A stretch of DNA of 9,659 bases. Origin: Actinomycetota bacterium (GTDB lineage: Bacteria > Actinomycetota > Actinomycetes > Nanopelagicales > Nanopelagicaceae). Made by a program: the position numbers and the translations under genes. The notes under the pieces are model-generated. The model had not been told where the DNA came from. It did not search any database and saw nothing but the letters and a program-made list of their open reading frames with translations. Shown here one piece after another: positions 1 through 6,624 of the stretch. The DNA lies in contig RGOY01000041.1 in the NCBI GenBank assembly GCA_010028225.1, forward strand, positions 1 through 9,659, read 5' to 3'. Positions within the stretch are counted from its first letter, which is position 1, and the number at the start of each line of letters is the position of its first letter.

Positions 1-96
1 GGCTACGAGTGCGGTATCGGTGTCGGATCCTTCAAAGATATTCAGGTGGGTGACCAGATACAGGTATTCGAGATGCGTGAGAAGAAGCGGGTATAG
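1..96 (+). CDS. infB: Translation initiation factor IF-2, C-terminal end (partial)
   Basis: Frame 1 is open from the first base and ends at TAG 94-96, giving 31 residues that begin GYECGIGVGSFKDIQVGD and end REKKRV. This is the conserved tail of the last beta-barrel domain of bacterial IF-2, the GTPase that places initiator fMet-tRNA on the 30S subunit; the usual family ending is a GD-I-E-FEM-E-KR pattern, seen here as GDQIQVFEMREKKR. The rest of the gene lies upstream of the window. The stop codon is 2 nt from the next start (rbfA), the usual infB-rbfA linkage, so the two are very likely co-transcribed. The identification rests on a short stretch but is supported by both motif and context. 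Confidence 0.9.
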   Translation, partial: GYECGIGVGSFKDIQVGDQIQVFEMREKKRV

Positions 97-98
97 CA

Positions 99-542
99 AT
101 GCGCCATCACTCTAATCCCTCACATCGAACCGGACGCGTTGCCGATCGCATCAAGGAAGTTGTGGCCTCTGCGCTGGAAAGCAAAGTGAAGGATCCGCGA
201 CTCGGTTTCGTCACTATCACTGACGTTCGGGTAACTGGTGATCTTCAGAGTGCTTCTATTTTCTATACCGTCTTTGGTAGTGACGAAGAGCGCAAGGCGA
301 CCTCGGCAGCGCTCAAAAGCGCGACTGGCCTTCTTCGATCTGAAGTGGGTCAAGCACTCGGCACTCGACTCACACCGACAATCACATTCTTCGAAGATGC
401 GATAAGTGAGAGCGTCACAAGTTTTGATTCACTCCTCGCTGAAGTGAAGAAGCACGATGCAGAAGTTGCAGCGATCAGAGAGAAGGCAAAACCGGTAGGC
501 GATGCCGATCCTTATCGGCATTCACCCAAGAGTCAGAGTTAG
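99..542 (+). CDS. rbfA: Ribosome-binding factor A
   Basis: This encodes a 147-residue protein that binds the 30S subunit and helps mature the 5' end of 16S rRNA, with a role in cold adaptation in studied bacteria. The single KH-like domain is recognisable from about residue 14 (VADRIKEVV) through the hallmark KDPRLGFVTITDVRVTGDL at residues 31-49 and the FYTVFG strand at 55-60. The C-terminal GDADPYR motif (about 134-140) is typical of actinobacterial RbfA, as is the slightly extended tail. The ATG lies 2 nt after the infB stop; no other start upstream in this frame fits better. The purine-rich end of infB (positions 78-90) may supply a weak ribosome-binding site. Length is normal for the family and nothing looks damaged. 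Confidence 0.95.
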   Translation: MRHHSNPSHRTGRVADRIKEVVASALESKVKDPRLGFVTITDVRVTGDLQSASIFYTVFGSDEERKATSAALKSATGLLRSEVGQALGTRLTPTITFFEDAISESVTSFDSLLAEVKKHDAEVAAIREKAKPVGDADPYRHSPKSQS

Positions 543-557
543 TCGGGATAAGCGCAG

Positions 558-1400
558 TTGAACGCAGGCTTTCTCGTCCTTGATAAGCCAGAGGGCATAA
601 CAAGCCATGACCTAGTGGCGCGCGCGCGTCGAATATTGGGTACAAGAAAGATTGGTCACGCGGGTACCTTGGATCCGATGGCATCTGGTGTGATGGTGCT
701 TGGAATCGAATCTGCTACTCGACTCCTTGATTACATCATGCAAGGTAGGAAACGATATCTCGCGACAATCAAATTGGGAGTTCTCACCTCGACAGATGAT
801 CGAGAGGGCGAAGTCATTGAAACGTCTCCGGTGGATTCTGACTCCATCGAAAGAGCAACCACTGCTTTGAAATCTATGACAGGTGTCATCGATCAGGTAC
901 CAAGTTCAGTCTCTGCCATCAAAGTGAATGGAAAACGTGCCTATCAGAGGGTTCGAGATGGAGAGAAGATTGAGTTGAAAGCGCGAAAGGTAGAGATCTT
1001 CAAAATAGATATCTTGAACGTTCGAAGCGATGAGATTGATGTTGATATAACTTGTTCTGCAGGGACCTATATTCGCTCGATAGCTCGAGATGTCGGTGGA
1101 CATCTCATCTCGCTACGACGTATAGAAGCATCACCATTTACTATTGAAGATAGCGGGGATATTGAGCCCAGTGCTCTCATCCCTGCAGCGACGGCTATCG
1201 CCAAGGTGTTGCCAATACGCAAGCTCAGCGATAATGAAGTGAGTGCTCTCTCCTTCGGTAAACAGATTTCAACGTCGGGAAGTGCCGAAAGTTCAATCGC
1301 TGCGATCTCACCGCGCGGTGATCTTGTAGCAGTCATCAAAGATGATGGAGATGTAGCAACACCGAAGGCAGTCTTTGCTACGCGCGAAGGAGCAGATTGA
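558..1400 (+). CDS. truB: tRNA pseudouridine(55) synthase TruB
   Basis: This 280-residue enzyme isomerises U55 of the tRNA T-loop to pseudouridine. The N-terminus GFLVLDKPEGITSHD (residues 4-18) is the classic TruB opening. The catalytic motif GHAGTLDPMASGV (33-45) contains the catalytic aspartate at D39. The Y-ATIKLGV strand near 68-75 and the SAGTYIRSIARDVG motif (nt about 1057-1098) are also family hallmarks. The C-terminal 80 or so residues form a small RNA-binding domain. The start is TTG: the frame is closed by TAA at 549-551 and only the TTG at 558 lies before the conserved N-terminus, so no ATG or GTG is available. A weak GGGA-like Shine-Dalgarno sits at 544-548. The gene begins 15 nt after rbfA and overlaps ribF by one base, so translational coupling is likely. 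Confidence 0.95.
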   Translation: MNAGFLVLDKPEGITSHDLVARARRILGTRKIGHAGTLDPMASGVMVLGIESATRLLDYIMQGRKRYLATIKLGVLTSTDDREGEVIETSPVDSDSIERATTALKSMTGVIDQVPSSVSAIKVNGKRAYQRVRDGEKIELKARKVEIFKIDILNVRSDEIDVDITCSAGTYIRSIARDVGGHLISLRRIEASPFTIEDSGDIEPSALIPAATAIAKVLPIRKLSDNEVSALSFGKQISTSGSAESSIAAISPRGDLVAVIKDDGDVATPKAVFATREGAD

Positions 1401-2329
1401 TGATTGCAAATAGTCATCTGCAATGGCATGAGAGCGAGATTCGCGGCGGAGCTGTCGTCATTGGAATCTTCGACGGAGTACACCAGGGCCATCAACTTCT
1501 TCTCGAGCGAGCGCGCTCACAGAGTGAGAAAGTAGTGGCGCTAACTTTCTTTCCTCACCCAACTGCAATCTTGGCCCCTGAGAAAGAACCCACCTTCTTG
1601 CTCACGCTTGAGGATCGGATTGCACAACTTCGTCTCAATGGCGCTGATGCGGTTGCTGTCCACTCATTCACCAAGGAATTCGCTGCGCTGACTCCAGCAG
1701 AGTTCATCGAAGAAATTCTCATCGGTGCTTTGAATGCGAAGCACGTAGTCGTAGGATCAAATTTCACATTTGGCTCAAAGGCATCCGGGGATGTGACTAC
1801 TTTGTCAGCGCGCAAAGAGTTTTCACTCGATGTAGTTTCTCTCGCCAGCAATAGAGGAGTTTCTGTCTCATCCACACGGATCAGGGGATTAATAAGAGAT
1901 GGAGAGGTCGAGCCAGCGAGTGAATTGCTCACTCGGCCACATCAACTCACTGGCGAAGTGATCCACGGAGAGAAGCGTGGGCGAGAAATCGGATACCCGA
2001 CGGCAAATCTTGCTCTTCATCCCAAGGCAACAATTCCCAAAGAAGGTGTTTACGCTGGCTGGCTCACCGTTGGAACTTCGAAGTGGCAAGCTGCTATATC
2101 AATTGGTCGTAATCCCACTTTTCCAAAATCTGGTGGTGAGCGCGCAATTCAAGTGGAGGCTTATGCCATTGATGAAGAGGGTCTAGATCTCTATGGCAAA
2201 GAGGCCTGTATCGAGTTTGGCTATTTTCTTCGCGACACATTGAAGTTCGACTCACTCGATGGACTCTTGACGCAGATGCGGGAAGACGTGAATCAAGCGA
2301 GGAAATTGACTCAGATTGAGCGCTATTAG
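1400..2329 (+). CDS. ribF: Bifunctional riboflavin kinase / FAD synthetase
   Basis: This 309-residue protein phosphorylates riboflavin to FMN and then adenylylates FMN to FAD. The N-terminal nucleotidyltransferase domain (about residues 15-165) carries the HxGH-type motif GIFDGVHQGH at 22-31 and the SSTRIR segment near nt 1867-1884. The C-terminal riboflavin kinase domain (about 175-305) shows GREIGYPTANL (GYPTAN at 198-203), GVYAGW, SIGRNPTF and VEAYAID. An in-frame TTG exists at 1397, but I chose ATG 1400 because AAGGAG at 1387-1392 lies 7 nt upstream, and the ATG shares a base with the truB TGA (TGATG). That arrangement suggests translational coupling. The length and both domains are normal. 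FAD made here is the cofactor used by ThyX further along the window. Confidence 0.95.
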   Translation: MIANSHLQWHESEIRGGAVVIGIFDGVHQGHQLLLERARSQSEKVVALTFFPHPTAILAPEKEPTFLLTLEDRIAQLRLNGADAVAVHSFTKEFAALTPAEFIEEILIGALNAKHVVVGSNFTFGSKASGDVTTLSARKEFSLDVVSLASNRGVSVSSTRIRGLIRDGEVEPASELLTRPHQLTGEVIHGEKRGREIGYPTANLALHPKATIPKEGVYAGWLTVGTSKWQAAISIGRNPTFPKSGGERAIQVEAYAIDEEGLDLYGKEACIEFGYFLRDTLKFDSLDGLLTQMREDVNQARKLTQIERY

Positions 2330-2360
2330 AGCTCGATTTCCTTCTCTCAACGGTGCGCTG

Positions 2361-2372
2361 GTAACCTTCGGC
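2361..2372 (+). promoter_or_regulatory. Candidate -10 region for rpsO
   Basis: GTAACCTTCGGC contains TAACCT (2362-2367), which fits the actinobacterial TANNNT -10 consensus. Transcription would start near 2374, giving a leader of about 110 nt before rpsO. The same 12 bases occur just before dapA at 9180-9191, where TAACCT is ideally placed for a leaderless start. There is no convincing -35 hexamer at the expected distance, so this is a motif-level inference only. Confidence 0.35.
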
Positions 2373-2373
2373 G

Positions 2374-2484
2374 ACTCATTTTAAGAAGGTCTAACTAAAG
2401 AACGACTAAGTGAGTCACGCGAGATAACTGGTGACTTTGTGGGAGATACCGAAGTCCCTCGCCAACGATGCAAAGGAGTCAGCA
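2374..2484 (+). promoter_or_regulatory. rpsO 5' leader with competing hairpins
   Basis: This gap between ribF and rpsO can fold in mutually exclusive ways. AGTCAC (2413-2418) pairs with GTGACT (2431-2436) around a 12-nt loop. GACTT (2433-2437) pairs instead with AAGTC (2452-2456), and GGGA (2441-2444) can pair with TCCC (2455-2458). GACT 2404-2407 can also pair with AGTC 2413-2416. The strong Shine-Dalgarno AAAGGAG (2472-2478) sits 6 nt before the rpsO ATG. S15 autoregulates its own mRNA through structurally unrelated leaders in several phyla, and I recall such control being reported in mycobacteria, so an S15-binding element is plausible. It was not modelled with a folding program. Confidence 0.35.
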
Positions 2485-2754
2485 ATGGCACTATCGCCCG
2501 CTGAGAAGAAAGAACTTGTTTCCGCTTACGGTGCCTCTGCATCGGATACCGGGAGCCCAGAGGCGCAGATTGCGATCCTCTCTAAGCGAATAGATCAGAT
2601 AACTGAGCACTTGCAGACCAACAAGAATGATCACCACAACAGACGTGGTCTTCTTCTCCTGGTCGGTAAGCGTCGACGCATCTTGCAGTATCTCGCCAAG
2701 GTCGATATCGAGCGATATCGCGCGATCATCGACAAACTTGGAATCCGCCGCTAA
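2485..2754 (+). CDS. rpsO: Small ribosomal subunit protein S15
   Basis: The 89-residue product (MALSPAEKKEL to LGIRR) is exactly the usual S15 length. S15 binds the central domain of 16S rRNA early in 30S assembly. The signature region shows DTGSPEAQIAILSKRI, then TEHLQTNKNDHHNRRGLL with its conserved histidines, then GKRRRILQYL. The frame stays open upstream to a GTG at 2431, but I chose ATG 2485: AAAGGAG lies 6 nt before it, and the 18 extra residues would not match the family. A 6-bp hairpin (AAGCGA 2753-2758, TCGCTT 2762-2767, loop ATC) overlaps the stop codon. The gene is followed by pnp, the conserved rpsO-pnp pair. Confidence 0.97.
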   Translation: MALSPAEKKELVSAYGASASDTGSPEAQIAILSKRIDQITEHLQTNKNDHHNRRGLLLLVGKRRRILQYLAKVDIERYRAIIDKLGIRR

Positions 2755-2792
2755 GCGAATCTCGCTTCACTCGGCGTCAAAAAACTTCATAC

Positions 2793-2818
2793 AACCTCTC
2801 TGATTCGTTCAGAGGGTT
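2793..2818 (+). other. Bulged hairpin after rpsO
   Basis: AACC (2793-2796) plus CTCTGA (2798-2803), with T2797 bulged, pairs with TCAGAG (2809-2814) plus GGTT (2815-2818) around a TTCGT loop, giving 10 bp. It is followed by CAAACC rather than a T run. It could be a U-less terminator, a 3'-end stabiliser for the rpsO message, or an RNase processing site. Confidence 0.5.
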
Positions 2819-2851
2819 CAAACCATTGAGGTCGGCTTCGATCGCAAGGGA

Positions 2852-2879
2852 TTGACGGCAAAGTCTTGCACCGTTGGAT
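2852..2879 (+). promoter_or_regulatory. Weak candidate promoter for pnp
   Basis: TTGACG (2852-2857) matches five of six bases of the -35 consensus. At a 16-nt spacing lies TTGGAT (2874-2879), a poor -10. A separate pnp promoter in this spacer would match the Streptomyces arrangement, but the -10 here is weak and the call is tentative. Confidence 0.25.
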
Positions 2880-2900
2880 GACTGGTCCTCGGTAGTGGTT

Positions 2901-2932
2901 CACAGAGAGTTCTCTGTGTGCTTCGATCGAAG
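2901..2932. repeat. Two adjacent palindromes upstream of pnp
   Basis: CACAGAGA (2901-2908) and TCTCTGTG (2911-2918) form a perfect 8-bp inverted repeat around GT. Two bases later CTTCGATCGAAG (2921-2932) is a perfect 12-bp palindrome. In RNA the first can form a 7-bp stem with an AGTT tetraloop. In DNA either could be a dimer binding site. They lie about 120-150 nt before the pnp start. Confidence 0.55.
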
Positions 2933-2990
2933 ATCGTTATTCAAGTCAAGATACTTTCGCATCAATTCCCTTTCCTCGTCGTCAACCTCG

Positions 2991-3020
2991 CCTGCATTGA
3001 GCATGGTGCTCATCGGCAGG
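2991..3020 (+). other. Two-part hairpin just before the pnp ribosome-binding site
   Basis: CCTGC (2991-2995) pairs with GCAGG (3016-3020), and inside it TGAGCA (2998-3003) pairs with TGCTCA (3007-3012) around TGG. The two stems are separated by a small 2x3 internal loop, for 11 bp in all. The structure ends 13 nt before AAGGAG (3034-3039). Its position suits a leader element that is cleaved by an endonuclease or affects ribosome access. Confidence 0.5.
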
Positions 3021-3048
3021 AGTACGAGACGAGAAGGAGACCCAATAC

Positions 3049-5280
3049 GTGGGTAATCAAGTCCATACATCAATAGCAACAATCGACAATGGAAAGTTCG
3101 GTAAGCGAGAGATTCGCTTCGAAACCGGACGCCTTGCACAGCAAGCATCAGGAAGCACAGTCGTCTATCTCGATGAAGAGACGATGTTGCTCTCTGCAAC
3201 TACAGCATCAAAATCGCCCCGCGAGTCATTCGACTTCTTCCCACTGACAGTGGATGTCGAAGAGCGGATGTACGCCGCAGGCCGAATCCCAGGATCTTTC
3301 TTTCGACGTGAGGGTCGACCAAGTGAAGAAGCGATTCTTACTTGTCGTTTGATCGATAGGCCACTTCGCCCATCGTTTATCAAAGGACTTCGAAATGAAG
3401 TTCAGGTAGTCGTCACCGTGATGGCTCTCCACCCAGATCACATGTACGACGTGGTGGCAATCAATGCTGCATCGATGTCGACCCAACTTGCAGGCTTGCC
3501 TTATGCCGGTCCGGTTGGCGCGGTTCGAGTGGCACTGATCGAAGGGCAATGGGTTGCTTTCCCTGATCACTCGCAGGTGGCGGGCGCAGTATTCGATATG
3601 GTCGTTGCCGGCCGAATCGCGGGCAACGATGTCGCGATCATGATGGTCGAAGCAGAAGCGACTGATAACACGATCGAGTTAATCAAAGGTGGCGCAACTG
3701 CCCCTACTGAGGAAGTTGTTGCCTCGGGCCTTGAGGAATCTAAGAAGTTCATTCGCATCATGTGTGAAGCGCAGATTGAGCTCGCCAAGATTGCGGCTAA
3801 GCCGACTGCGGAGTTTCCAGTCTTCCTCGATTATCAAGATGATGTCTATTCAGCAGTTGAGAAATCTGCGAAAGAGAGCATCGCAAAGGCGCTCACTATT
3901 GCTGGAAAGCAGGAGCGTGAAGAACAACTCGCTTCAATTTCTGAAAGCGTTGTTGCAGAGCTTGCACCTTCTTTCGAAGGACGCGAGAAGGAAATTTCAG
4001 CGGCAATCCGCTCCGTCACTAAGAAGTCGGTTCGTCAGCGAGTACTTCGCGACAAGGTTCGAATTGATGGTCGAGGCCTTAAAGACATTCGACCACTCTC
4101 TGCTGAAGTTGAGGTCGTGCCCCGCGTTCATGGATCTGCACTCTTTGAGCGAGGCGAGACTCAAATCCTTGGGATTACGACTCTCAATATGCTCAAGATG
4201 GAGCAGCAGCTTGACACTTTGAGTCCTGAGACGACGAAGCGTTACATGCATAACTACAACTTCCCGCCGTACTCCACTGGCGAGACTGGTCGTGTTGGCT
4301 CACCAAAGCGACGAGAGATCGGGCATGGCGCTCTTGCTGAACGCGCACTTGTTCCCGTTTTGCCAAAGCGTGAGGATTTCCCTTATGCGATCCGTCAGGT
4401 CTCAGAGGCGCTTGGCTCCAATGGTTCAACATCAATGGGATCCGTCTGCGCATCAACTCTTTCACTGCTCAATGCCGGAGTGCCTCTCAAGGCTCCTGTC
4501 GCAGGTATCGCGATGGGACTCATCTCAGACGAAGTAGATGGAAAGACTGAGTACGTGGCCCTGACAGACATCCTTGGTGCTGAAGATGCTTTCGGTGATA
4601 TGGATTTCAAGGTGGCAGGAACTCATGAGTTCGTCACTGCGCTTCAACTCGATACCAAGCTTGATGGAATTCCAGCAAGTGTTCTTGGTGGCGCGTTGCA
4701 TCAAGCACGTGAGGCAAGACTTCGAATCCTTGATGTGATGGCTGAGGCGATTGATCGTCCGGATGAGATGAATCCACTCGCACCACGCATCATCTCGGTC
4801 AAGGTCCCTGAGGACATGATCGGGGCGATCATCGGACCAAAGGGCAAGATGATCAACCAGATCCAAGATGAGACCGGAGCTGAAATCACCATTGAAGATG
4901 ATGGAACCGTGTATATCGGTGCAACCAATGGAACAGCTGCTGATGCAGCAAAGAAGATGATCAATGACATCGTCAATCCGAAAGTTCCTCTGGTAGGGGA
5001 GCGATATAACGGAAGCGTCGTTAAGTTGGCTGCCTTCGGTGCATTCATCAACCTGGTTCCAGGAAAAGATGGTCTTCTCCATGTTTCACAGATTCGAAAG
5101 ATGCATGGTGGTAAGCGCATCGACAATCTTGAAGATGTTATGAAGGTCGGAGATAAGGTTCATGTCGAGATTGGTGAGATTGATCCCAAGGGTAAACTCT
5201 CACTTATCCCGGTCCTTGATGACTCAGCTGAGAACAGCGCCCCTCGCGCCGATAATGCAAAGGCCGAGGCGCAGGAGTAG
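3049..5280 (+). CDS. pnp: Polyribonucleotide nucleotidyltransferase (PNPase)
   Basis: This 743-residue 3'-to-5' phosphorolytic exoribonuclease degrades mRNA and can add 3' tails; actinobacterial members have also been described as guanosine pentaphosphate synthetases. The first RNase PH-like core shows DNGKFGKREIRFETGRLAQQ and the FFPLTVDVEERMYAAGR and FFRREGRPS motifs. The second core contains DILGAEDAFGDMDFKVAG, with D513, D519 and K521 matching the E. coli catalytic D486, D492 and K494. A KH domain follows with GPKG at 596-599, then an S1 domain (about 650-722: RYNGSVVKLAAFGAFI to KGKLSLIPV) and a short acidic tail. The start is GTG 3049: the frame is closed by TGA at 2998-3000, no ATG precedes the conserved region, and AAGGAG (3034-3039) lies 9 nt upstream. 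All key residues are intact. Confidence 0.97.
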   Translation: MGNQVHTSIATIDNGKFGKREIRFETGRLAQQASGSTVVYLDEETMLLSATTASKSPRESFDFFPLTVDVEERMYAAGRIPGSFFRREGRPSEEAILTCRLIDRPLRPSFIKGLRNEVQVVVTVMALHPDHMYDVVAINAASMSTQLAGLPYAGPVGAVRVALIEGQWVAFPDHSQVAGAVFDMVVAGRIAGNDVAIMMVEAEATDNTIELIKGGATAPTEEVVASGLEESKKFIRIMCEAQIELAKIAAKPTAEFPVFLDYQDDVYSAVEKSAKESIAKALTIAGKQEREEQLASISESVVAELAPSFEGREKEISAAIRSVTKKSVRQRVLRDKVRIDGRGLKDIRPLSAEVEVVPRVHGSALFERGETQILGITTLNMLKMEQQLDTLSPETTKRYMHNYNFPPYSTGETGRVGSPKRREIGHGALAERALVPVLPKREDFPYAIRQVSEALGSNGSTSMGSVCASTLSLLNAGVPLKAPVAGIAMGLISDEVDGKTEYVALTDILGAEDAFGDMDFKVAGTHEFVTALQLDTKLDGIPASVLGGALHQAREARLRILDVMAEAIDRPDEMNPLAPRIISVKVPEDMIGAIIGPKGKMINQIQDETGAEITIEDDGTVYIGATNGTAADAAKKMINDIVNPKVPLVGERYNGSVVKLAAFGAFINLVPGKDGLLHVSQIRKMHGGKRIDNLEDVMKVGDKVHVEIGEIDPKGKLSLIPVLDDSAENSAPRADNAKAEAQE

Positions 5281-5327
5281 CTCTTCAGTATCGGCTCTCA
5301 CCTCACCACGTAACGTTAGGTACATAA

Positions 5328-6596
5328 ATGTCTCTGCGGCGGACGGTTCTCCCAAGTGGACTCCGTATCGTCACAGAGGCAGTACCCGAGGTGCGCAGCG
5401 CCGCTTTCGGTGTCTGGGTAAATGTTGGGTCTCGTGATGAAGATGCGCGAAGTGCTGGAGCATCACACTTCCTCGAGCACCTACTATTCAAAGGAACGAA
5501 GCGTCGATCAAGTCTCGAGATCTCATCGGCGATTGAATCAGTCGGAGGTGAGATGAATGCCTTCACTACCAAGGAATACACATGTTTTTACGCGCGAGTG
5601 ATAGATACAGATTTACCGATTGCTATCGACGTTATCTCTGATTTGATCACCTCATCGCTGTGCAAGCCTGAGGATGTCGATGCAGAGCGCAATGTTGTCT
5701 TAGAAGAAATCGCGATGCGCGATGATGATCCAAGCGATCTTGTCCATGAAGTATTTGCCGAAAGTTTCTACGGAAAGAATGCTCTCGCTCGCTCCATACT
5801 TGGCAGCGTCGACACCATTAAAAAAATCAAGCGCGATGCAATTTTCGACTATTACCAGAAGCGATATCGTCCGGATCAGATCGTCGTCTCAGTCTCCGGA
5901 AATATCAAACACCGCAAAGTAATCGCTGCAATTGAATCAGCCCTTTCCCGCGATGGATTCTTAGATCGGCCAAGCGCTCCAGAGATCAGAAAGAGCGAGC
6001 CATTCACTCGTTCCAAAGGAAGTGTCGGGCTCATGGCACGAAAGAGCGAACAAGCTCACCTATTTTTTGGGCTTCCTTCAGTGGATCGCGATGATCCTCG
6101 AAGATTTGCTGTTGGAGTTCTCTCAGCCGCCCTTGGCGGCGGAATGTCTTCCCGACTCTTTCAAGAGGTTCGCGAAAAACGTGGACTTGCTTATTCTGTC
6201 TATGCATATGCGCAACAATTCTCGGGCACCGGACACTTAGGTTTCTATGCCGGAACCGCGCCTAAGAATGCAAAAGAAGTGATACGAGTCTTTCGTGGCG
6301 TGCTCGAGGAAGTCGCTAGCAATGGACTCAATAGTGAGGAGTTGTTGAGGGCAAAAGGTGCAGTCCGCGGATCACTCGTCCTCTCCCAAGAAGATAGTGG
6401 ATCTCGTATGAGCAGAATCGGTAAGAGTGAATTGGTCTACGGTCACGTGGCTAGCTTTGATGAGATTCTTCATCGAATCGATTCGGTCGATTCTCGCGCC
6501 ATCACTGCAATTGCTAGCGAGTTACTCAGTAAAAGCCCTACCCTTGCCGTTGTGGGGCCATTCCGGTCCGCGGCTGTCTTTGAGAACTTGATCTAG
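5328..6596 (+). CDS. M16 family zinc metallopeptidase (processing-peptidase-like)
   Basis: This 422-residue protein belongs to the insulinase/mitochondrial-processing-peptidase family. The inverted zinc motif HFLEH is at residues 47-51 (H47, E50 base, H51), and the third ligand is E127 in ERNVVLEEI, at the usual 76-residue distance. The glycine-rich and arginine-containing segment GGGMSSRLFQEVREKRGLAYS marks the second M16 domain. All catalytic residues are therefore present, so this is probably the active subunit. There is no signal peptide or membrane segment, so it is likely cytoplasmic. A gene of this family directly after pnp is common in Gram-positive bacteria and Actinobacteria; its substrate is unknown. 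ATG 5328 is 47 nt after pnp, with a weak TTAGG (5316-5320) as Shine-Dalgarno, or a short-leader start from TAACGT (5311-5316). Confidence 0.92.
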   Translation: MSLRRTVLPSGLRIVTEAVPEVRSAAFGVWVNVGSRDEDARSAGASHFLEHLLFKGTKRRSSLEISSAIESVGGEMNAFTTKEYTCFYARVIDTDLPIAIDVISDLITSSLCKPEDVDAERNVVLEEIAMRDDDPSDLVHEVFAESFYGKNALARSILGSVDTIKKIKRDAIFDYYQKRYRPDQIVVSVSGNIKHRKVIAAIESALSRDGFLDRPSAPEIRKSEPFTRSKGSVGLMARKSEQAHLFFGLPSVDRDDPRRFAVGVLSAALGGGMSSRLFQEVREKRGLAYSVYAYAQQFSGTGHLGFYAGTAPKNAKEVIRVFRGVLEEVASNGLNSEELLRAKGAVRGSLVLSQEDSGSRMSRIGKSELVYGHVASFDEILHRIDSVDSRAITAIASELLSKSPTLAVVGPFRSAAVFENLI

Positions 6597-6624
6597 CGAT
6601 TAAGTAGTAGGAGTTGAAGGTCAG

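Larger units (their letters stand above)
2755..3048 (+). other. rpsO-pnp spacer rich in inverted repeats
   Basis: This 294-nt stretch has no convincing gene. It holds four separate inverted repeats: the hairpin at the rpsO stop (2753-2767), a bulged 10-bp hairpin (2793-2818), two adjacent palindromes (2901-2918 and 2921-2932) and a two-part hairpin just before pnp (2991-3020). None is followed by a T tract, so none looks like a classical intrinsic terminator. In Streptomyces, from established knowledge, the rpsO-pnp spacer has both a second promoter and a hairpin cut by RNase III, which controls PNPase amount. A similar function here is inference. CTTCGATCG occurs twice (2836-2844 and 2921-2929). 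Confidence 0.5.

Noticed and set aside
618..628. GCGCGCGC alternating run
   Set aside because: It encodes the conserved Ala-Arg-rich segment of TruB and is explained by coding.
2431..2484. Upstream GTG extension of rpsO by 18 residues
   Set aside because: The extra residues do not match S15, the ATG at 2485 gives the exact family length, and AAAGGAG is correctly spaced for it.
2878..2895. Five-codon frame (MTGPR) in the pnp leader
   Set aside because: No ribosome-binding site precedes it, and short frames like this are expected by chance.
3003..3056. Small 17-codon frame overlapping the pnp start
   Set aside because: It starts inside the 2991-3020 hairpin, has no Shine-Dalgarno, and could easily arise by chance.
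3689..4222. Plus-strand open frame of 177 codons within pnp
   Set aside because: It is in a shifted frame inside pnp, rich in Leu, Arg and Ser, with no recognisable family.
4525..5082. Minus-strand open frame of 185 codons opposite pnp
   Set aside because: It lies entirely over the conserved pnp catalytic, KH and S1 regions; its translation has no recognisable domain and looks like a shadow of the real gene.
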